This document shows positions 32,538 through 44,500 of a stretch of DNA of 50,886 nt, in pieces. Source of the DNA: a virus. A model generated the notes under the pieces. That model was not told the DNA's origin. It saw nothing but the letters and a program-made list of their open reading frames with translations, and did not search any database. Where the stretch lies: the IMG/VR virus record IMGVR_UViG_3300021960_007868, positions 1 to 50,886 of that record. One strand, 5' to 3'. Position numbers and translations under genes: made by a program. The first letter of the stretch is position 1; each line of letters starts with the position of its first letter.

Positions 32538-35500
32538 TTTAGGTAGCTCAATAGTTGCTCCGCGGATAAATCTTGCAATTGCAGAATTGCTATTTCTTAA
32601 TGTTTCACCGGCAGCAATCCAACGTTTTCCTGTTCTTTTCACTACACGGATCTCTGTGTCTACTGCTGGTGTTGTTGTAAATTGAATATACTTATTACCT
32701 CCAACTGTTACAACTTCGTACTCTTTTGTTCTAATTTCGTCTGCTTCAGGACTATCTTGTGCAAGAGTTTTATTGTAAACTGAAATATCAACTTTACTTA
32801 ACTTGCGTCCTCCTACAAACACTTCGATTTCGTTTGCGTTATCAATATCAAATCCTAAATCAACAATTTGATTTGAACCATCGGCTCTGTCTCTGTATAC
32901 ATTATATGTATCTCTATAGTCAATAGTTTCAGCTGAACCTTGACCGTAAGCTATATCGCCAGCTGCATGTAAGTCTTTTACACCAGTACCTAGTGTGCCT
33001 CTTCTGAGCTGAGATAACGTATTTCCTTGTACTGCAAAGTATTCAATACGTTCTCCGTCTACCCAAATAATACCAGGCAAGTTTAATAAAATATCAGGCT
33101 CTTGAATTCCTGTAGCATCTACTAAGACAATTTTATTGTCGTATGGACTAACAGGATTAGCAATCATAAAACTATTTTCTTTACTAAGACGTTTGTAATG
33201 TGTTCTACCTAGCATGTCTCTAAATATTCTATAGCCAAATTTATCTGACGATACCGGTGCTGCCCAATGCATTACTTGAATACGATCGTTTTCATTTACT
33301 ATATCTTTAAGACGTACTGCATTTAAATTTTCCATTACTTCATAATCAACAATTGGATGCAATAATCTTTTGTTCTTAACAACCCAAACATATTGAGCAC
33401 CGGCTGCTGCTGATTCAAGTTGGACAATTCCACTTGATAACAAGTTTCGTCTAGCAAATTCATCAGTGTTTTCATTAACTACTGTTTCGGTTAAAACATC
33501 ATATGTAAATCTTCTAAATTGATTAATATCATGATTACTAAAGTGCATTACTCGATATGTAGTAAAGAGATCATCGTAGATATTAGGATTAATGCTAATA
33601 CTGTCACTGTCAATAAATTCAATTTCGCTAATTTTTACGGCTGTTGAATCAGCAGTTACATAGAAATCTTCGTCTGCTATAAATTCATCTCTTATATCAC
33701 TAACCATACTTTGTACAACAACAATATTATTACTTACTGACTTTACAATAGGCTCAAAGCGTGTTGACGATGCTCCGCTAACTAATAGCAACGGCTGTCC
33801 TACTGTTACTTGAGATTCCATATTAACTGCTGTACTACCGTCAAGTGTAGTAAATGTTAATGCAGTATCAATAAAATAATAGTCTGCATTTTGTAAACAA
33901 TAGATATCTAATTTACTTCCTGCTGGAGCAACATTAGTATCAAGTAGTGTAATTCTAGCGTTTACATTATCCCAAGACCATTTCGAAGTGTCAAGTCTTA
34001 CATCATTTACATATACAATAAAATCAATTTTTGCTACTGATGCTAAATTTTCAAATTGCCATCCATCAATATCGTAACTTAAACTACTTGTAGTTGTAAA
34101 TCTAATACTATAGCCAGGGCTTAAAATATCTTCATCGCCAAACACTAATAAGTTATGTCCTAGTGGCAAATCATTAATTGGGGTAAATGTATCGGTAAAG
34201 TTCCAATAGTTTCCAATACCATTTGACCACGAGTAATCGTTATTAATTTGACTATAAGAAGTAATTCCGCTATCGTAAACAGCATATTGAATAACATTGC
34301 CTTGGTCTAGTCTTACTCTACCGCCTGGAATTTCGATTACTAGTTTGTCTGCAGGCTCAGTTGTGTTGCTATTGTTCAAGAAATAATCGCTGCCCTCAGT
34401 CTGAACAGCACCATTTAATATTACAATGCAACTTGCATCACTACTGTAATCAGCTGCTGTTACAAAACGCCAGTTGTCACTTTGTATTGCACTCGAATCT
34501 TGTAGATCAAATTCATTAATTTCAATTGTTTTACTATCAATTAAACTATTACCATTTGCACCAAATGTCATTACAGTAATAATTGATCCTACGTTAATAT
34601 CAATATCGCTGTCAATGAATACACTTTCTAAACTATAATCATTATTGTAAGTGTCTGTTCTTAGTACAACCTTATCGACCATTACAACAATGTTATCTTC
34701 ACCAAAAGGTTTTTCAGGATATGCAAACTCTCTAGTCGACCCATCAAAGATATAATGAGCTACATGTATTTGTGCTTGTCCGTCATTTTGCCTAGTATAA
34801 ACTTGTAAATCAAGTGTATCAGTTACAGTACCCGGAACTAACTCTTCTGGGCCTCCACTGTTTGTTGGAGTAAAGAAGCCATCGCCGTCAACAGTTATTT
34901 CACCCGAAGGTATACCAGTGGCTGTAGTTCTGTCTAATGCTCCGCCTTGAAGTGCAGTATCGAATGTCGATCCTACTGGTGAGAAACTACCATCGCTTGA
35001 TTGTTTTCTAATAATAACTTCGTCGTCAGCAGTTGTACTAAATGCTCCATTAATATCAATTTCTGTTTGAACACCGTCTCCGGTAATTGTAGCCATTACT
35101 GCATTTTTATTAGCAGTAATAGTACTTCCGTCGTATAACGGATCGTCAAGTCTTACACCGTTTAAATATAGGTTATACTCTACGCCGCTTTCTAGCGGAG
35201 AAGATAATGTAATTATATTTGTACTACCGTCTAACTTAATAATTTCGTCGTCGTATGTATTATCAAATGTATCCCAAGGTAGGTCACTAAATCCGCCAAC
35301 TCCAAATCCTTGTTCGCCGCCGAAATCAAAGCTATCATACAATGCGCCTTCGTATTCAACACCAGTCATTAGTTGACTAAATTCTTTACCAGGCATACCA
35401 GTTGTTGGATCATATTCATAGAATATTCTATCTGCTGCATGTAACAACGTTGTATCTTTTTTGTATTTTACAACTACTACATCATCAATTTTTGGTTCTG

Positions 35501-38500
35501 TAACTAGTGTAATTTTGCCTAAATATCTGTCATATCCTTTTGTAGTATCAAGTTTATTAACAACACTATATTCAGTATCTAATAATTCAACGTTGTTGAG
35601 TGTCACTGAGTATGTTGTAATATTTTGATTGATTGGCCACTGTAGTGTAAAAACTTCTTGTGCTCCAGTTCCAATAAACGTTTCAGTTTTGTCAATTGTT
35701 TCAAAATACTTTTTGCCGCTGATACGATCAAACTTTACAGTCATGTGTGTACTTCGAACGTTTGGATTGCCTAGTATTGCAGATGCTCTAACTGCTGTGC
35801 CATCGTTTGACTGGTTGCCTGAAACTGTGATAGTTGGTGCAGATAACACTCGACTACCTTTATTTAAAATTTCAATACTTTTAACTTTACCTTTGGCAAC
35901 ATATGCTTTTGCAGTTGCTCCACTTGTACCGCTTATAGTAACAGTTGGTGTATCGTAGAATCCACTGCCGCCGTCGGCAACATCAATTCTTATAATTTCG
36001 TATGCATTATTGTCAACCCAATTTTTATAAGGATATGTAAAATATTTTTCCCAAAGATTTGTTACTTCGTTATTATTAAACTTTGCTGCACTAGGAGTAA
36101 TTTTACCTCCAATATAACTTGGTGGCAAATCAAAGTCTGTTATCATACTTTGTGTAGGTTCTATCTTTTCATATGCACTAATGTATTCTCTAACTTTTGT
36201 TTTGAAAGGCTTTACTTCGTTTATGTAATCTTGATAGTTTTCTAGGTTATCATTTTGATATGCAACTTTTTGTTTTAAATCGCCGACATTGTGTTTGGCA
36301 CGTAAGAAACTAGATTTAAATACCCAATCAACATTGTTCTGTTCTGATAATACATATCTAACACTTGCAAAGAATAATTTGTTGTATTCAACTACTAAGT
36401 CGCCAACAAATATATCTTCTTTTATTGCATTAATAATATTGCGCAATTCGTTTACTGGTTCTCTATCATAAAAAGTAATATCGTAAACACCAGCGTCATA
36501 CCCAGTAGTTTCTGTGGTATAATTATAAATTACATCTAATAATTTAATTGTTCCGTTTTGTCGACCTACTGTATCATAATTAAGAGTGTAATCTTCTGTA
36601 TCTTGATTGTCGGTTTTCTTTAGTAACAGCCAGCCGCCGGTGCCAATATTTTTAATTTTTACTACATCACCAATTGAATTGTCTAATCCAAATAATTGAT
36701 AGCTACCATCAATAACTTGATGAATTACAGTTGATTCGCTATAACCAGCAGCATACCAGTCAGTATAACTCCAGTACTTTGTTGTATCAAAACTTTGGTT
36801 GTCGGTTCTTTCCCAATCTGCTGTAGTCTTATTGTAAATGTAAATTGCCCAGCGTCCGCCAATTGTTTCGTCAGCTGTAACTAAAACACTAAACGGTCTT
36901 ACTTTTAAGAAAGTAGTTGGTGTATAATCGTATCCTTGATTTTTTACCGTAACACTAGTAATTTGTCCATTACTGTTAATTGTTGATGTTATTTCAGCAT
37001 TTTTACCAGTAACATCTTCAATTTCAATCACCGGTGCTGCTTTATATCCATTACCAGGATTATTAATAGTAACACTAGTAATTTTACCAAATTCAATTAC
37101 AGGAGTTAAAACTGCTTGTGTGTTTTTTGCAGTACCAACAAATTGCAATTCGCTAACAGTATCAATCTGTTTATCAAATTTTCCTTCAGCAGCTAACGGC
37201 AACGAATCAACTAATAATAATTTACTAATACTATAATTGTCAACAATTAAAGTTTTGGCAAACACACTGTTTATTCTATCAACAAATTGTTTAACTGCTT
37301 CAATGCGGTTAATAAACATTCCTTGTCTTGGTTGATTTAGAACTCCGTATTTTTTTGTAGCTGATAATGTAATATCAGGTACAGTATTTCCTACTTTGTC
37401 ATAACCAACCAAACTGTCAATCCACTTTTGCTCAATAGAACTATTTGGCATTGACAAATCAAGACCTTCCGTCATCAAATCATATTCTCGATGAATTGGA
37501 ACGTTAATTGTTGTGTCTTTTTCTTTTCTAAAATGCAAAATAGTATTATCTTCTTGTACTAAATTTTTACAGTTATAAATTGCAAATTTGTTATTTTCTA
37601 ATAATGCTACAAATCTATATCCTGTGCCAGCTGGATCTGCAATTAGGTTTGTTATAGATTCGCAACTTAACGAACGTCCAGCAACACGAGGCACAATTTG
37701 TGCATTTTCTACCCAATAATAATATTTTGTAGTAAATCCTTGCTTTACTGGATCATAAACTTGTTTGCTACTATAGGTATCGTCGTCGTATAGGGCCAAG
37801 CCACTTATACCTTTTGTGTAACCAGCAGTTGTTCCTGATTGTGCATTCCACTCGCTTGGCAGTAAGTTAGTTTCAACCCATTCACAAACTTGTATACGTG
37901 AGTTAGGTAATAGTTTATTAAACACATTTGTTCGATATTGACTATTGCCTTGATACGGATTATACCAGCTTGCTTCCTTAAGGTTCCACCAAAGTTTTCC
38001 AACATAACGATCGGTCCAATTTGATTGAACATCGACAATAACATCACTAGTATCACTAGACGACGAATATGTAGCTGGATCATACCATGTTTTAAAACTT
38101 AGCTCTTGTTCTGCAGGTCCTGCAATTTTACCCTGTCGTGGATCAATTACGTCTAATCTTTGAATTATGTCAGCAGTATCTTTTGCATATAAAAATACTT
38201 GTTGCAATTGTTCAATATTTGGTTTAGCAATTTGTGTTGTAAGTTCGCTCCAAGTATTTTTACCTGTTGCAAAACTAAAGTCAACTATTAGTCCTGGATT
38301 AACAGATGTTACATACCTCGAGTCATTATCGTAAGGCTTAGGCATAAGTGTTGCAACTATTGTTGAAATATTTAAATATAGATGATTGTCATTTAAGACA
38401 ATATTTTCCATTTCGTGGGTTGCAGTATTGCGGCTATAGTCAACATCTTCGGCATACACATACAAATCATTAATTTCTTGGAATAAAATAATTCTTCCTG

Positions 38501-41500
38501 TATCTGGAATAATTTTCTTAATTTCAGTGTTGCCATTATCAAGTAACATACCATTTTCATCGAATGTTGTCATTTCAACTAAATCACTATTTTTACCAGT
38601 AATTGCTAATTTGTTTTTACTAAAACTTACACTCGATCCAAACGCTTCGCATTTGTCTACATACGGACTTGTAATATTTTGTTGTAATTCATAAACATTA
38701 TTTGAATTTTGCTTGTATACATAAACTGTTCCTGCATCAGTATCAACGTCATCGTTATAAGGTGCAGTAATTGCAATTTTTGTACCGTCATCGTTGATAT
38801 CAAAATACTTGCCCCAAGATTCTCTTTTTAGTATGTCTTCGTTAAATGATTGAATAAATGTCCATCTATCAACAGGCTGATGATAAACAGTTAGTCTACG
38901 TAATCCGTTGACTGTAGAACTAACAACCATTTTGTCACCTAGCACATCAAGTGCAATTTTTTCACCAAAGTTTTCTTCGCCAGTATCTAAATCTCCGTCA
39001 AGGTCTTGTTCTCTATTTGGAACAAAGCCAGTGTGTTCAATATCGTCACTTATTTTCCAGCTTGCAGTATCTGTTGGTAATTTTTGTCCTACTGGAGTTG
39101 ACGACGGTCTTTCAACTAATGCTTCGTATAATTGTCCTTGATAGAAAACTATATCAGTTGTTCTGTATTCTTCGTTTTGATCAAATACACCTTTGTAATT
39201 ACGATTGCGTGTCCAGCGCCAGTCTGTGTTGTATTCAAAGAAATAAACTCTTCCTTGTCCTGCTCCTGTAGCGCCAACAAATAATTTGTAAATACCATTG
39301 GCAGTTTTTCTAATTTGCAAAGACGTACCAAAGTTTTCATTAGCGTTTGGATCAGGACTTGTCATAATTATTTTTTGATCGTATTGTTGAGTTTCAGTAT
39401 TAAGTTCATAAATGTAAATTACACCTTGATTACTTAATCCTGATGAAGTTCCTACACCAGCAGGAATATAATATGCTGGTTCCCAATCTCTATTATCGCT
39501 AATTCCAATCGAACTACTATCACTGTTATCAGTATGCCAATTGCTTACGTCATTTTTAGCACGCCACAATGTACCTCTATCAACAACAATATCTCCTGTA
39601 AGATATGCCTCAGTAGGATCTAATGTTCCTTTAAATTTTGTTAACGCATTATCAGCTAGTGGTGCACCAACAACAATAAACTTACTATCAGATGATACTG
39701 CAACGCCTAATCCATATCCACTATTATCAGCAGTAGCATCTGATGCTGATAATGTTTGTATATCAGTAAATGCAAATGTTGGAGAATTTCTACGCTTAAT
39801 TGTTGCAATGCCAGCAAAATCTAAAGACGTATCGTCTGGATCTCCAGTAACTAAAAGTGTGTTTGAACCATTTACATCTGTTGATTTAACAAATGTTGTA
39901 TTTGCATTAGCATATTCTTGTTGCAAACTTACAATACTATTATTTTCGTATACACTAAAATTTCCAGTTCCGTTGTCATCAACCCACAAACGATCTTTTT
40001 GATCTTTTTGTATGTCTTCAATAAGAGTGTTTAAATTTTCGATGTTTGCAAATCTACGTTCAACAAATCGACTTAGGCTTGCGCCACCTGCTGCACTAAA
40101 GCTATCATCTTCTTCTTCAAAACTAATTTCGCCATCAGTTGTTGATACTGGAAATGTAATTGTATTAGCAAGTACATTGGATACTTTATAAAACCCTTTA
40201 AAATTTGGAATACTTGAAAAAATACCTATTACATCGTCTTTGGCAATATTTTCAACTTGTCTATCAAGTGTAATTTTTACAGCCAAGGACCCGTCTGCAT
40301 TTGTAATATTAACAAATCCTGTGACTTCAAAATCACTCTTTGTATGTTTTAACACTGTCCACGATTGTTTATCTGTTGTAATCCAAACATGTTTTCCAAT
40401 TTCAAGATCGTCAATATTAATATTAACAATATCGCTTCTCGATGTCACAATGTATGCAACATCATCATTTCTTACATATCCTGAATCTTTTGTATATGTT
40501 GAATTTGTTGCTAGAGAAGATACAATAGTATGATCGTAGTCATCTGGAACTTTGTATCCTGCGGTATTAGGTATCTCAATAATTAAATCAGAACGTCCTA
40601 TTGTTTTGCTTGCATTTAACTCATAAATCTGCGGCTCTAATTTATAATTATTTTCAGTTAATTGATATTCAATTTCTGCAATATTTTCAATTGATCCGTA
40701 CTGTCCTAGTCTAATAGCCCATTCTTCATATAATTCAACACTGTCACTATCAGTACTACTAAGTGCATCAAACAATTTTGTTATGCTATTTGAAGTACCT
40801 TTTTCCTGTATAAACCCTTGATAAAATTTATATTGGCTAACACTGTCTGTAATAATATTTTCTAAGTATTGACGTTTTTGGTAACCAATTAGATGTTGTG
40901 CAAGACGTTGTTGTTCACTATCAAAATTATCAGTATCAAGATCATAAAAGTCAGCAAACTGATTTGCTTTGTAATCCCAGTTTGGATAAATTTGAGATAC
41001 TGGACGATCATCTAGTCTACGCCATCTACTATCGTTAAATGTTTCACCTGACGTGTGATTCGAAAATGCACTATAATAAAATTCTTTATGCTTAACAACA
41101 TCGCTAACTCTGTAATCTGCATTAGGTGCCCATTGCACAACTTTAGCTTCGTCATAAAAGAAGCCTGGAATTGATAAGCTACCATTCCAGTTATCTGTTC
41201 TGTATCCAACAAGTTTTATTCTTTCTTGTCTAAATCCTGCTGATTTGTCATATATTGTATCTGCAAAGACTGTTTGGTTATCAAGTAAGACAACATGTTC
41301 TTTTTGCACCAATGGCAATTTAATTAAATAAATTGGTCTATCAGAATCGACTGTTCGTATAGTAAACGTATTATCGTCGTTGCGGAAAATACTTGTAACA
41401 CTGCTATCCATAAAATTGCCGCTGCTATCAAGTATGTTTACATCATAAAATGCATCAAATAAATTATCAATTGTAAACTTATCACGCTTGAATTCTACTT

Positions 41501-44500
41501 TATTTGCAGCTGGACTTATTGCTAATACAGTTTCGTTGTCCCAATTTTGTGTTGTAAAGAATAAAAACTCTTTTACAAGTAATACAAAGTCTTCAGGCAA
41601 TCCACTTTCAGGATTTAAATTTTCAAAATTCCAACCTTGTACTTTTAGATATTCTTCATACCCTAATAAAAAGTCAACAACGTCTTGTTCTGTTTTATAA
41701 ATTGTACCGTAAGGAATTGCTGTTGGATTATCTCTATCAAACATTTTTCTAATAATTGCATCTTTGCCTCCAGTTATTGGAAGTTCAGCAAGTTTAGTAT
41801 ATTTTTCAGTCTCAAAATTTTCTTCGCTTTCGTGACTAACTTTTGCTCTATAAAATTTATTTTCAAATCGTACAATAGTACCGATAACATAAGTTTGATT
41901 AGAATCCCAATTAACAAACTCTTCGCTAATGCCGCCAACGTTAATTGCACTGTCACCATTGCGATTCATATATGGATAAATTGTAAAGGTTGGATTTAAG
42001 GTATCGTACCCGCCAATAATATATCCATTTTGTGTTTTAGTAATAATCACACCCGACAATACTGCAATATCTTGTATTCCACTAGTGTTTAAAAATATTT
42101 TATAATTTTCATCTGGAACAAATACTGTGGTTTTATTCAACGGACTGCGACTATCAAGTAATAATTTTAATTTTGTTTTTTCAGCAAAGCCGCCTAGTTT
42201 TACAGATAACTGATTATTAAGCCCTTTTACTGTTGTTTGGTAATTTGAATACTTGCTTTCTACAGACCACTTTACATAGTTTGCAATATAATTTACAAGC
42301 CCACTAGTGTAAACCTGTGTTGTTTCGTTTGCAATACTCGGAAACACCAGATCCTTTGTAGAAATTTGTTGGTTAGTTTCTGTATAAACAAAGTTTCCAG
42401 CCATATCCTTTTTAATACGACTAGCATCAAATCCTAATCCAAACAACTTAGCAGGCTGAGTTAATGCCCATGCCTTTAGTAATGCAAATCTATATTCACT
42501 ACTATTTCTAAATGCCGATTCAACCGGTCCTTGATCACCGTATACAAAATCTTCAGATGATGAAGGTAACAAAAATCCTTTTGCAATTCCACTATCAAGA
42601 GGACTTTGTAGCTCCCCATTGTCGTTTACTGGAATAATACTTAATAAATTTGGTCTTATATATTTTGTTAATTGTATAGTTGCTTTGCTAGGTTCTTTAA
42701 CAAACCCATCTCTTAAGTCTTGCCACATTACTGTGTTAGAATATGTATAAGGAGCAGGACCGTATTGTGTTTCCCACCAAGTTGGTTTGATTGAAAATCC
42801 TAACATCTCCCACGGATGTGTATGTGGACGATCAGTATCGTAATACTGTTTAAAAATTGCTCTCCAGCCGCCGGGTAAACGTTTGCCGTTTTCGTCTACT
42901 GAATTACGATAGTTAAATGTAAATCCATTTGTACCGTTCCAATTAGTATTTTCAGTATAGTTTGGATTTCCAGCAACACTTAACCAGCTACTAAATTCAT
43001 CTAACGTTAATCCGTCAATTGTTTCTTTTGTAACATTTGTATCTCTATATGCTCCGCCAACAAAATCGTGTATGTTTAGATATTCAGGATTATAAGATTG
43101 TTTACAGTTATTGTAAATTCGCTTTTCAAGTTCAAGTAATAAGTCGTCTCTGTAATCGCCAAACTCAACTGTATAACTGCCATCGTGTCCTACAATAACA
43201 TTTTGTGTACCTAATGCGTTAGTAATAACAGCTCTTTCAGGAGTATATAACGGATACAATCCTAATTTAGTCGGTGTTGGTGGAACATAACATCCGTTTG
43301 TATTTTCGTACTCATATACAACTATGTCTTGTCCAACAGTTGGATTAGAATATTTAATAAATCCATTTTCGAATGTATAGTCAACATTGTGTAACTTTTG
43401 TTCATCGTTGACGTATACTAATACTGCACGTTTGCCTAATGTTTTTAAGTCAAAATTTGTAAAGCTAGTTGGTAAGTATGTAGTTTCATTGTATTCAACT
43501 GTATTTGTTGTTTCAGTTGATGCATTAATTGGAATTACATCAGATGAAAAGAAAGACGATGCTTCAGTTTTGTCCTTGTTTAATTTATTCATAATTAAAT
43601 CAACATGTCGTCTTACATCGCCGTGAAATCCAGTCCGAGTCGACTCGTATAAAAATGCACGTTTGAATCTACTATATTCCTTTGAAGCATATTGAATAGA
43701 CTTCATAATATTTGCTTCTTTATCCACTATATGATAAGCTGCTAGATTAAATGGTCCGCTATGTTTTACAAATTGAGTACCAAACAAACTTTGCGTGTTT
43801 GGTTGCAGGTCTCTTAAATTGGTATTGCCTGGCGACTGTCCTCTGCCAGCTGATCCAAGATTTTCAAGTATAGTATTAACATGCTTTGTAACTTCACCTA
43901 AAGTAAAATTAGTTAAGTTTTCATTAAGAGGGTTACTCTCTAAGTTTTGAGGAATTTCGTAATAACCGTTTAAATTTTTGGTTGCTGAACTATAGCATTT
44001 AAGGGTTACAATACTTTCACTATTTAAATTTTTTAAAAATCTAACACGCTTATGAGGAACACTGTTTTCAACCACATAATCAGTATCTTGTATTTTGCGT
44101 TTTCCATTAACATAAACTTTTATAATTAAATCAGTCAAGTCATTACTATTATTAAACACATCAATATCAAAATTATTTAATTGACTATTATACTGTCTAA
44201 TTACTGCCTGACGAGATTTAAATTTAGTTTTAGTCCATACATTTTTATATTCATAATTTCCATTAGAATCAAATAATTTAAAAAATCCACTGTCAGTTTT
44301 TGCATTTATTTTATTTTGTATTTCGTCTTGATAATTCCAAGTATCTGTATGATAATTAAAATCAAAAACAATATCGCCAAAATTGTTTATACTTTCGTAT
44401 GCAAGTGGAAATCCTAGCTCTGCATCGTTTGTACCAGTTCCAATTTTATAAGAAAATAATTTTGTTCCTGTAAAACTTGATGCCAAGTACTGTGTTGTGT

